Below are positions 36,364 to 47,884 of a DNA stretch of 64,000 bases, piece by piece. The notes under the pieces are model-generated. The model was given only the letters and a program-made list of their open reading frames with translations. It had not been told where the DNA came from and searched no databases. The first letter of the stretch is position 1; the number at the start of each line of letters is the position of its first letter. The position numbers were made by a program, and so were the translations under genes. This stretch comes from Datnioides undecimradiatus (lineage: Eukaryota; Chordata; Actinopteri; Lobotiformes; Datnioididae): the NCBI GenBank assembly GCA_008933995.1, contig WARS01000027.1:2481001-2545000 (forward strand), given 5' to 3'.

Positions 36364-36928
36364 TGTCAAGGTCTAAGTTTGGTCAAGCTGGTGTCTGTGT
36401 CTTGTCTCGTGATTTCCTGTTTTATTTTGAATCTAACTTCCCCTCTCGTTTCAGGTGGCTTGCCCTTCACTCTCGTGTTTCCGCCTGTCTGATTGTCTTC
36501 CCGCCCTGATTGTTTCCACCTGTTCCCATTTCCTCTTGTGTATAAAGTCTCGTCTCCCCTGTCTTGTGCCAGTTCGTCGTGTCATGCCTGTTACACCCAA
36601 AGAACCAGCGTCTTTACCTTGTTAAAATTACCTTACTCTCGTTCCCTTGCCTGAAGGTTTGTTTGTTACTTTGTTTGTATTTTTCCTCGTTTACGAGTGA
36701 TTTTTCGTTGTTAACTTTGGACCTGTTTGTTTCTAGTGTTTTTCCTCGAAAGAGTGATTTTTTGTTTGCTTCGGCCTTATTTTCCTCAGCACCGCTGAGA
36801 GAATTTACGTTGATACTTTGTGTTCTTTTTTCCCTGTTCCCGTGCCTTTTGCTGTTGTAAATAAAACCTCCTTGAACTTTATTCAGAGTGTGGAGTCGAG
36901 CATTTGGGTTCATAGACCCGCCTTGTCA
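36364..36928 (+). repeat. 3' LTR of the Gypsy element
   Basis: 565 bases, same orientation as the 5' LTR, differing mainly by short clustered indels. Confidence 0.94.
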
Positions 36929-38123
36929 CTGCATAACTCATCACTTCTGCTGTTACACACTGAATTTTGCTGCTGTTTGACTTTTAGCAGGAAAAATGCA
37001 GAGAACATAGAAACCACTTTATAAACCTGGTGTAACAGTGAGGTGTTGTGTTAAAGTGCGTGCTTCTTGGCTGTGGCTGGTTTCTGCAGGGTGGTCGGCA
37101 GCTCAGGGTCTATATGTGCCTCTGGCCCTCCCACCCCCACCTTTCACCATCTTCCTCGAAGTTAATCCCCCCTCACAGCGGCAGATGGTGCTGGGAGCAT
37201 CCACGGCTGTGCCCTCAACAGCTCCTGTAGTTATGAATGATTGCATGGTCTTAGGCATTAAGTTGGATCAGTGTAATCCACCGCAGCATATGCAGCAGCC
37301 CTCAGGGCCAAATCCAGCAGGCAGAACTTTCCTCCTTCACTCTCCCCTCGTCAGATGCACGAGGTGTTAACATGGCCTCCAGCACCCCCCACCCCCACCC
37401 CCACCCCGCCGCTCAATTAGCACATCAGCAGGCTAAAACACAAATAAAACATTTGTCATGTCGTTCCCTCGTGATGATCAGCTCTTCACTTTCTGACTGC
37501 AGACAGAGAGAGGAGGGTTTATTCTGGGGGTGAGATTAAAAACAAGAACTAAATTCAGATTTGAAAGTTTAATCTCATCTTCTCCTGCCTGAGTTTCACA
37601 CCAGAGGCGAGACCTCAGCAGGCGTCCGTCTGTTCAGCCCACAGAGACCCCGCAGAGCCGCTGAGATGCTGAACCCGAGCACGGGCCGATCCTGAACTGA
37701 ACCGAGTTTTAAACCAACGGCGAAACAGGAAGCTCCGAGCGAACATGAAAGCAACATGGCGTCGACCAATAGGAGCACAGCGACGCTGCTTCAGACACTA
37801 TGTTCATTTACACTGATGCTCCAGGAAGTCAGTCGTTACCCCCGCCTTCAGGTTGTGGAAGGTGTCGTGTGATTGGTCGGGGTCATGTCAGAGTTTACGG
37901 CTTGGACGCGTGTTTGGAGCATTTCACTGTCTGATTATCTGTTTGGACGATGCACCTGAACGCACCACAGTTTAAGGCTTGCACAGAGAGGTGCAGGTGT
38001 GTTTGCTGCTGACACAGCGTGGCGACAGCATCAGGTAGTGCAGGTAAAACAGGTGAGTCTGACGAAGTAACGAGGCGCAGGTGCAGTGGGAACAGACCGG
38101 AAAAGGACAGGAAGTAAACCAAG

Positions 38124-38152
38124 ACACACACACACACACACACACACACACC
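38124..38152. repeat. CA microsatellite
   Basis: Pure CA run, about 14 units. Confidence 0.93.
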
Positions 38153-39013
38153 ACCCTGCTGCCTCAAAATACTCACTACAGCACTAAATGTGGATTCATC
38201 CGCCGCTGAAAGTAGTCCCCAACAACTACAGCGGCAGCAGTTTGAGGAAATTACACTAAAGTCTAAATGATTGTTTTTGATTGTAGGAAGCAAAGAGCCG
38301 GACAGGAAGTGGCACAGTGTTTGAACTGTGCAGCAACGTTAGCGTTAGCATTTAGACAACTGGGTCTTATCACAGCTGCCACTGAGATGCACCCCGACAT
38401 TTCACTCAGTGTGGATCCTTCCTGATGCAACACACTGAGCCTGTCCTGTTTGTGCCTGGAGCTGCTGCTGAGCTGCTGCTGAGCTGCTGCACACCTTATG
38501 AAGAACACTTTAAATTCAATAATTATTTAAAATAAATAAGAAACCTCATCAGAGTGTAGACTTTTTCTGTACATCACACATTTGAGTTAAGCCAGACATT
38601 ATGTTCAGATGAGCTTCAGTTAGTTTTTAATACAAACACATATATTAAATATAATGCTCTTTACATTTTTAACAGAAAACTTTTGTCTAATTGTTTCTGT
38701 TTGAGCTTTAAAACCACCTCCAGACCCGGGCCGGTCAGTGACCCTCCAGCAGGTGGTGCTGCAGCTTGTCTCCAGGTTTTCCTCCGTTGTGTGGGAGGTT
38801 TGTTCCTTTTCTCTTTCTGATGCTTCTGTTTTATGTGTTTTGTTGTGATTTCTCTCATAAATCAACATTAACGTCTCTAAAAATCATCTTTTTCTTTTTT
38901 TTGTTTCCCATGAACTCACGTAATCGTTTAAAAACCCTGAGCACAGGATTAGCTCCCGCCTGCCTGAGGAGGGTCTGTAGGAAGCATTAGATTGAGGGAG
39001 GGTTGTTTCTTTC

Positions 39014-39062
39014 ACACACACACACGCGCGCGCACACACACACACGCACACACACACACACA
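39014..39062. repeat. CA/CG microsatellite
   Basis: CA run with an alternating CG stretch (cacgcgcgcgcaca) in the middle, alternating purine-pyrimidine throughout. Confidence 0.9.
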
Positions 39063-39384
39063 GCTTGACCTCTGCAGATGTAATTTTACATTAAGATGAA
39101 AACAGTGACATTTGGACGCTCTCTCTCGCTCCAGCAGTCTTATTCTCCTCGGGGCTATTTCAAGCGTGGATGTGTCGTGCGTTTAACGATGCAAAAGCAG
39201 ATTAAATAGTCTGTGTGTTGTGTTTGTGTGCACACATGTTTGTGCACGTATGTATGTTTGAATGTACACATATGTGTGTGCTGTTGGTTCAGAGCAGGCA
39301 GTGTGCAGCTTTGCAGGAGTCACCGCTGAGGATGAAGATGTGCACGTCTGGTGTTACACAGCGGGAATATATGCACAGAGAAAA

Positions 39385-39388
<4 letters not shown>

Positions 39389-39429
<41 letters not shown>

Positions 39430-39462
39430 GTGTGTGCGTGTGCATGTGTGCGTGTGTGTGAT
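39389..39462. repeat. GT microsatellite
   Basis: GT run of about 36 units with a few C and A interruptions. Confidence 0.93.
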
Positions 39463-42400
39463 GTGGTGATTCACTGCTGGGGCTGTGAAACATCACGCTA
39501 ACCTGGAGGCTGTTTCTTTTCCTGCTGTCAGCTCAGAAACAGGAGAGGTTTGGTTGTTTTGTTTTTTCTTCTTCTTCCATCACTCACAGTTGGATTTATG
39601 GCTGGTTGCCGTGGTTACTGCTTCAGTTTGCTACCAGCCGTCCTTTGTGACCTCGACTCGCTCTTTTCACTCACACACTCATCGACGCAGACCCGCTGAA
39701 GGTCGTTTGCTCAAACCATCCCCATCAGTTCTTGGCAGAGTGTGACTCATCAAAGTTGTAGTGATATTAAAGGTTTATTAAATACGAGATGACAGGCGGG
39801 GGTACGGAGGCCACGGAGTGACAAATGTTGTTCACAGCCTGATTAGACAGAGTAAATATGAATAGAACCAAATACACATAAAGATGTCAGTTAAATTAGA
39901 TTAGATTATTATTGTGGATAAGGAATAATAAAACTCTTTAAATTAAAAGATAAATGTGATTAAAATAAATCACTTTATTATATCAACCATCCAGATGTTT
40001 TATTTATTATTATTATTATTATAGTTTATGGAGTTTGATCCATTTAATGCTTTAATTCACACAGATGATAGATGTCACTTTGAGGTGACTTCAATTTAAA
40101 TGTAGGACTTTTATTTTGCTGTTGTACTATAATTTATTCTACTATTTTAAATCTTATGTAAATGCACCCATGTTGTACTATTTCTGTTCTTTTTTCAATA
40201 TTTAGATTAAAATACAGTATTTCTCACGTCTAAAATTTTGTTCCTTTTAATTGTTCGGCCAAAACCTGAAGGAAGACAGAAACATGTTTTAAAATGTAAT
40301 TATTAACTCTATGAAACAAATGAAATAATAAATAAAAATAAATAAATTAATGACTTTTAACAAACACTAATTTCCTCCTGTTTTATCAGCATTGTACAGT
40401 TTTCTATTTTTTGTTTTTAGATCGCTGCAGTGACAGCAGCAAACTGCCAATGGGAATAATTCTAGCTAATTCATATCATACTCCATACGATGAGGACAAT
40501 TACAGAAACTGCATCAGTGGTTAATGTTATTTTCTATTTCTTTAAAGCTAAAACGACTCCAGAGGCACATACGGAGCATCAGAGGTGACGATATCTCAGA
40601 ACTGAAGTTAAAGAGCACCCAGCGACGGCGGAGGAGGTGTAGCTGTCGGATCTGTTTTTCACCCTTTTTCGAGACCCTCCCTGACCTCTGGCTGCGGAGA
40701 TGGCCGGCGGATCACGTAGCGCCCTCGGCATTATGTACTTAATAACAGACACTGCAAATCCCAGCGGGACGGGTCCCAGCGTCAGCCGGCACGGCGCCGC
40801 AGCCTGCAGGACTTAACTTGAGCCAAAGTGTTTTTGCAACCATTACACAAATACAACTGCCGTTTTAAAAAGGATCTGCACACATTTCAGGCCTCAGCCA
40901 CACACACACACACATACACACTCAAATCTGGATGCATAAATTGACCGTATCCAAATCTGTTTTCACACCCAAACTACTTAATCCAGGGACGGCCTGGCTG
41001 TATTTTGCATGGAGGGGAATTATGGGAAATCTGACAGTGACGAGTTGAGAAGAGGCCGACAGAATATCCTGCACATAAAAATACGAGCAGCAGCTTTAAA
41101 GATGGAAGCTGGTGGAGCCGTGTGTGAGGACAGCACTGACATATTTTAAACAAATGTGTATTTCTGTGCAGCTGCTGTGGATTTACCTCATACGTGTTGG
41201 TTTTAGCATATTAGCACTGAGTGGTCTGCAAAAAACAAACAATGGTGACACGATTTTAAAGGAAAATGGAAATGCTAAATGTTCCCTACACGGTCAGACG
41301 ATGCGTCTTGTTGAGTCTTAGCATCAGTTTTATTAAAGCCTGTGTTAAAACAGGACAAACGAGCTGAAGCCTCCCATGTGCTAGCCAAGGTGTAACATCT
41401 TCTCTAATCAGCAGATTTATGCATGAAAATAAATAAAACTTCAGGCTCAAAACATTAAAAACATCCTTGAAGTCAAGTAACTGGTTATAACATAAAGCAA
41501 CAAGGCTACAGCCATGCTAACGGCTCTGTGGGGCTACACAGGCGAATGCTAGCATGCTAATGTAGTCACAACAACAATGCTAACACTGCATTCACATCAT
41601 ATTGTTTGGTTTGTAATTACAGGCGAATAAATGATGAATTTACTTTGTTATTTTCAATTGTTTTGCTCCTTGGCGAACAGCAGTTAGCCACTAATGTGAC
41701 AACAAGGCTGCTGGATGGATGGTTTAGCCTCTGGAGGCAGCTCACTGAGTTCTTCTTTTCAGTCCAATCAGCAAACTGAGGTTTGAGTTTAAGGTCCAGA
41801 CGATATTCAGCCGATCTCATTAAACACAGACCAGCTGATGAATCCTAACTAATTAAAGCTTAATTGTTGGCACATAATAATGAGGGGCCGTGGGAGGGAG
41901 ACTGCATTAAACCTCTGCGTGCTCTCCAGACTGTTTACCTGCATTAGTCCAAAGCCAGCTCAAACCTGATTGGCCAACACCGATAGGACTACAAACGTCT
42001 GCATTAACACTCAGGTGTGTGCTGACGGACATGGACGTGGTGTAGATGCAGCATCACGGTGCACGAACTAAAGCTGAGGCCGAGGGAAATGTCGTTAGTT
42101 TTGCAGGTTCTTGATTAAAAACCCAAACTACTGAAGAATCAGAGGATCAGTGAAGTCATGACAGATCAAACATGAAGGTCTGAACCAGGTCTAACGACAC
42201 GTTGTGGACAGATCTCACTCAAAGCTTGTGAACAAAACAAAGTGACAACATGAGGGTTCGTCCTCTGAGCACCATGAATGTTTCAGGATCATCCCTCCAG
42301 ACGTTGTTGAGATGTTTTACTCTGGACCAAACATTGGGGCAGACTGTCTGACAGATGTTTCCATCAGTGTTGGCCCAGTTTAAAGGGACCTTCTCAGATG

Positions 42401-43889
42401 GTCCAGAATCAGGAGAGGAGAACCAAGGACACACAGAACAATCCTCTTTGTAGAGGCCAGTGTCTGAAATCCAGCAGCTGCACCTTTTGAGGGAACCACT
42501 CCCCGTAGGACTCTACAGGAGGTTCTGTTCATTATTCAACACTTTACCCACAGTTCTACAGGCTCAGAAACATGGATCTTCCAGTTTGTTTGCCACCAAA
42601 TGTTGGCCCTCAGCTCTCAGGAGGTTCCTGAGACGTTCCTGCGATGGTTTGTCAGAGAGCAGAAAGAAGCTTCTGCTGCAGTTCCTTCTCTGTTTCTGTT
42701 GAACGGTCTGAGAATGAATGAAGGAACATTTCGGCGCCGCGCAGCCCACGACTTCACACCCTCGTCCTCACCGAGAGGGAGGTGTGATGGAGACGGACCG
42801 CGGCGAGACTCGTCTGCTGCAGAGACGCTCAACAGAGTCACCGAGGAGACGAGAGCTGGATTCAAGGCGCCGCTGCGGGTCGTTCACACCGAGGGCTCGA
42901 CTCTGCAGCGGTTACATCATCGAAGTGACCCGATCGCAGAGTCGTGCCTCCCAGAAACTGCACCCAAGATTAGATAACACCTAAAAACACGCAGGAGCAT
43001 TTCAGCTGCGTCGACACTTCACGCTGCTGGATGTGAAAGGACTCAGGAGCCGGGAGAACAACACTTACAGCTGATCGACAGCTGATGAGCACAAACCCAC
43101 AGAGAACCTTCAGCCTGCTGCCGAACAAACACGTCTCACTCACACATCCTCAACTCACAGTTCACTGTGAGTGCACTGTTAGCATGCACTTCCTGTCTGA
43201 CCTTCAAAATAAAACTTCCCGAGGAACATGGAGGACACCTTATTGGACTTCTTTGCTACATGTGGACCAATCAGAGGAGAGTCAGAGCGTGATGTGACGC
43301 TGCAGACTCTCTGGTTCTGCAGCGATATGAGTCACAGCACAGATGGTTCGGTAGCTGTGGGTCTGAGCCCTGCGTTTGGCTGCAGGGTGGACAGTAATGC
43401 CCCCCTCCTCGTCCACCTGCCCCGCCCCCTGTCTTGCCCCTCCACCTCCTGACTTTGGGGCTATTTTTAAGCTTTAAGAGGGAAAATCCTGTTTCATTAT
43501 CCACAGACGAGGTGGCACAACTGCGTCATGTGTTGTTTGTTTTGTGGCTGACCGGCTGCGGCGGCACGTTCGGCTCCATGTGCCACATCAGTCGTGCATG
43601 AACACACAGATTTGATTGCTCAGTAATAATATTCACCATGTCTCACCCGGGGTATTTATAGACGATCTGCGAGTGTGTGTTTGTAGGAATCAGAGCGGAG
43701 CTGCTGTTGGTGTCACAGCGCAGCGAGCTCACACACACACACAGGAGGACGAGGTCACATGCTTCCAGTGAGCCAATCACAGCTGACCTGGCTTGATTGA
43801 ACTTCAGCGGTCACCGTTAACGCCGTGGATGGCGGTTGCAGATGTGTGTCAGCTGTGATGCAGACATGACGTGTGGACGGATTCACACG

Positions 43890-43945
43890 GGTAACTAAGT
43901 ACACGACTCAAAGCGCAGTACTCGAGTACAGTTTTGAACACGTTG
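43890..43945. repeat. AGTA/AGTACT-type dispersed repeat, remnant
   Basis: gtaactaagtacacgactca, then gcagtactcgagtacagttt, related to 57330-57760. Confidence 0.4.
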
Positions 43946-45128
43946 ACGTTTAAAGACGCTGCGACAAGAAACTGTCATGTCGTGTTGATTTGGCGCCCCC
44001 TGTGGACAAACTTGTCTCTGACGCCGCGCCTCAGTTTTAACCACACTTTCTTTTTCTAAACACTTTAACGGATCCTGCTCAGCTCTCAGACACGACAACA
44101 ACCTAACAGCTGCTAACAGCTGCCCAATCGGGATTCAGACCCACGTCACATGACTCTGCAGCAGTCCCGGCTCCGATGAGCAGTGACGTAAACACAAACA
44201 CCCGGGTAGACGTTGGCGTGTAAACAGCTGATTAACCAGGAGCATCACTGCTGTTTACAGTCTGTGGGAACAACGGCTGAGTCTGGACTTCCTGTCCTGC
44301 AGGATGCAGCGCCGGCAGGGCGGCCATGTTGGCGTGCTACAACAGGCTACAGCACAAAGTGCAGTTGCAAGAAAACACATGAATAATAAAAACAAGTCTC
44401 GTTGTGTACGAACATATTGTTTAGGTTGTTTCTGCCGTGGGTTCATCGTGAACTGTGCGTCGGTGTAAAATGAGCAGGTTGAGGCTGAAAATCGAGCGAA
44501 GCAGCGAAGCAGCGACAGCTTATCACTGAAACCGGTGCCAAATAATAAAAAACTAAAAAAAGTCTTCTCGCCTTAATGAACGTGTAAGAAATGATTTCCA
44601 CACCAAAATATGTTCACTCCATTAATTTGCTTTAAATGTTTGTTTTATATAGTTTTTACTGTATTTTGTGGCTCAGCAGAGCACGTCTGTGTTCAGCTGA
44701 TGTTACATTAAAGCCCAACGACACCGCCGATCAATCTGAAACAGTTTACCTTTTAATTAATGTAATGAGCTAATTATCAGACAACTCATCCAGCAGGGAC
44801 ACAACAACACGCCCTTCAGTGTTGATGGTTCAGGAGGTTTTTACTGGGAGCTGAATTCTCCACAGAGGTCTCCTCCTCTCCAAAACAAACAGAGCCGCTG
44901 ATTCAAACCCAGAGAAACACTGAATAAAGCAGTTCCACCTTAAAAACCACTGTTTCTCCCACGCTGTCGGCCGCACACGGGACGTCCTGGAGGGGCGGCG
45001 AGCCGAGCTGCTGCTAACGTTTGCTCAGCTTGTTTCTCTGATAACTTAAGATCCAGACGTCCGACGACTGAAATCCTTCATCTGCTTCAGATACAGAGTT
45101 AAAAACAAGCAGCGGCTGAAAAGAGGAG

Positions 45129-45230
45129 CACAGAAATGTGTCTTACAGCTGATCCAGAGTCAGTTTATCAAGCTGCTGACACACAGAAATGTGTCTTACA
45201 GCTGATCCAGAGTCAGTTTATCAAGCTGCT
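45129..45230. repeat. 53-base tandem duplication
   Basis: cacagaaatgtgtcttacag plus the following bases through tcaagctgct occur twice, 53 bases apart, with no mismatch seen. Confidence 0.93.
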
Positions 45231-45918
45231 ACAAACATGCACAGAGAGGAGGCGGTGACGCCACAGACAGGAAGTGAAGCCGATCACAGAGCTGATCTGG
45301 ACTCACAGAGTCTCTGAGTCTGATGAAACACCTGAAACATAGATCAGAAGCATGTAGAACAGCAACCTCCTTTAAAACATGCTGCACTTTAACACTGTTG
45401 TGCCTTCTGATGGTTTGTGATTGGCTGTTAGCAGCAGCACCCTGAGGTGTCATCACCATCATCACCATCATCATCAGTGTAGGTGCTGTGGCGCCCTGTG
45501 GCCGACAGTTACGGTGCTGCACTCGGAGCAGCTGATGCAGAAGTGATGGCAGCAGCCGCTCATGTGGAAACGCTGCGTTCAGTCAGTGTGGTTAGATAAC
45601 GTCCGACTGACGCCGCTCCGTTCAACCCTTTTCTGCTTATTTGATGCTTTTCTCTCTCTGCTGCAGAAGCATCACAGTCAGGGCTGATCTGAAACTGATG
45701 AAATGCATCTGATGCTCAAACATCATCTGCTCTGAGAATTACAGTCTGTGTGCGTGTGGGAACAAAGTCCACGCAGAAAAACACAGATTCACCTAAAACT
45801 GGCGTAAAATACCTTTTTCAAAATAAAGGAAATGATTTTTAAAAATCCTGCTGCACAAACATCAGAGGATGAGAATAAAACATGGCCGACAAGTCAGTAA
45901 AGCACCTGCAGCACCCCC

Positions 45919-46111
45919 GGTGTCTGGCTGCAGTACAGCTCATAAGCCCCGCCCCCCGGTGTCTGGCTACAGTACAGCTCATAAGCCCCGCCCCCGGTGT
46001 CTGGCTACAGTGCAGCTCATAAGCCCCGCCCCCTGGTGTCTGGCTACAGTGCAGCTCATAAGCCCCGCCCCCCGGTGTCTGGCTACAGTGCAGCTCATAA
46101 GCCCCGCCCCC
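45919..46111. repeat. GC-box minisatellite, five units of about 38-39 bases
   Basis: Unit GGTGTCTGGCTACAGTRCAG, then CTCATAAGCCCCGCCCCC. Every unit carries a CCCCGCCCC Sp1-type GC box; units differ by one or two bases. Confidence 0.93.
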
Positions 46112-47839
46112 TCCATGTCAGCAGATGGTTCCTGTCGTTTCAGCTCGTTCTTATCTCGTTGATGTTTGTTCAACTGATCATTTCTCTGATCAGTTTGGTT
46201 TTAATCAGTTATTGAAAAGGGGGTGTGGCTTCACGATTGACAGCTAATGTGGGCGGGACGTGCAGCAACTCCACACTACCACAGACTACACAGACTGTTT
46301 GTGAGAGCGGGAGGAGGTGAGTGCGCGGCGGCCATCTTTAGTGAAAGTCCTTCACTGGTGTTTTACAGGAGGAATTGTGGCAGATTCGTTTTTTACATTT
46401 CTTAAAAATAAATGACAAAAACCCAGAAGCACGCCGTCCCTGATGCATGTGACTGTCTTCGCTCACTTCCTGTCGTCTCTCGTTGGATAATCGAGGCCCA
46501 AAGCTCCCAAAGTGAAGAACAAAGGTGCAGCTTTAACACCTCCGTCTCCACGTGGTGTTCGTTAACCACGGCGTCGTTCGTCGGGATGAGTCAGTGTGAT
46601 CTCAGAGCGGAGGTGATGTTAACGCGCGTGAGGCGCCGCTCAAAGTCGACCCCTCGATCGCAGCGAAGGAAACATGAGCTCATCCAGGAAGGAGCTGGCA
46701 GCGCGGGGCGGGAGCAGCGAGGGATTAATTATCGTTCGGAGCAGAGTTTACATGTATTTGATTAATTCGTTGCCTCACGTTGCTTCTCGTTTTAAAAGAT
46801 AACGGCTTCTCCTCCGAGGCTAAACAATTAGGTTACGTAAGCTCATCTGAGTCTCACACTCCCGTGTCACAGACCTCGAGCCAGCTGAGCAGCTCGGCTG
46901 AAAACCCTTAATTATCACAGGCTGCCGAGGCCGAGTCGTTCCCTATTTATCTGCTGCACACAGCTCCGCCTAATGAGCCGGTGCTGCCCAGGTCTAAAAT
47001 AACCTGCGAGGAGGAGGCGATGCTGCTCGCGTGGTCGTTTCCTGCTGGGTGATGGCGGCTGAACGTGAGTAACGCGCTGACGAACTGGAAACCAGTTTGG
47101 TTACTGGTGCCAGTGACGGCGTGTGTCCTGACGCATGATTCCAGTTTTATCATTTTCTTCATTAGTGAATAAATAAAATGAAAATCAGATCAAAACAAAA
47201 GTCCCTCCACTTCCTGTCTCCTCACTGCTGACCGAACATGAACATGAACATGAACATGAATTAAACACAAAAACATGGCCGCCGTGGTCAAAACCGGATT
47301 TCACGAGCATGTACGGAGTCCAGAAGGTAAATTTATAGTTTTTAATTAATAATTTTATTTTTTAAATTTTTTTCATTATTATTATTTGGTTATTAGACAC
47401 TGAAAGCATCCAGCATTGGTTCATTTGATGTCAAAGATGGTGTTTTATGTTGTTCAGCTCTAAAATTCAGACTATATCTGCAAATTTCGGATCCAAACCA
47501 AAAGAAAATCTGTCAAACTTTCACTCTTTACGTTCTGTGTTTTAATAAAGTCAGTCGCTGTTGCACATGTACATGCTCACACTTTCGGGGACACGGTTAA
47601 ATGTAATGACTGCATTAACTTAAAGATGTTGATATGGATGATTTATGTGTATTTATAGGCAGTTTTGATGTCGCCTGAGAGGCAAAATCTGGGGTTTGTT
47701 AGGTTTAGATGTTACAACAGGCGAGGGTCACATGATGCAGTCCAATCAAAAATCAGATAAACAAAATACTGTAGCAGCAAATATAATTAATGATTTTATA
47801 AACCAAAGGGTTGCAGCCTTATAGCCATGAAGAGACCAT

Positions 47840-47845
47840 CCATCC

Positions 47846-47884
<39 letters not shown>
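47840..47884. repeat. AATC tetranucleotide microsatellite
   Basis: About 10 AATC units after a short CATC run. Confidence 0.94.

Larger units (their letters stand above)
31456..36928 (+). mobile_element. Ty3/Gypsy chromodomain LTR retrotransposon, complete insertion, frame broken
   Basis: Two LTRs (31456-32027 and 36364-36928) bound an internal region with gag and pol remnants in the Gypsy order: gag, protease, reverse transcriptase, RNase H, integrase, then a chromodomain-like tail. The 5-base sequence CTGCA stands immediately outside both ends (31451-31455 and 36929-36933), a clean target duplication, so this is one insertion with nothing lost at the edges. LTRs start TGTCAAGG and end CTTGTCA. 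Many short indels break every frame, so the element as read cannot encode its proteins. Confidence 0.95.
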
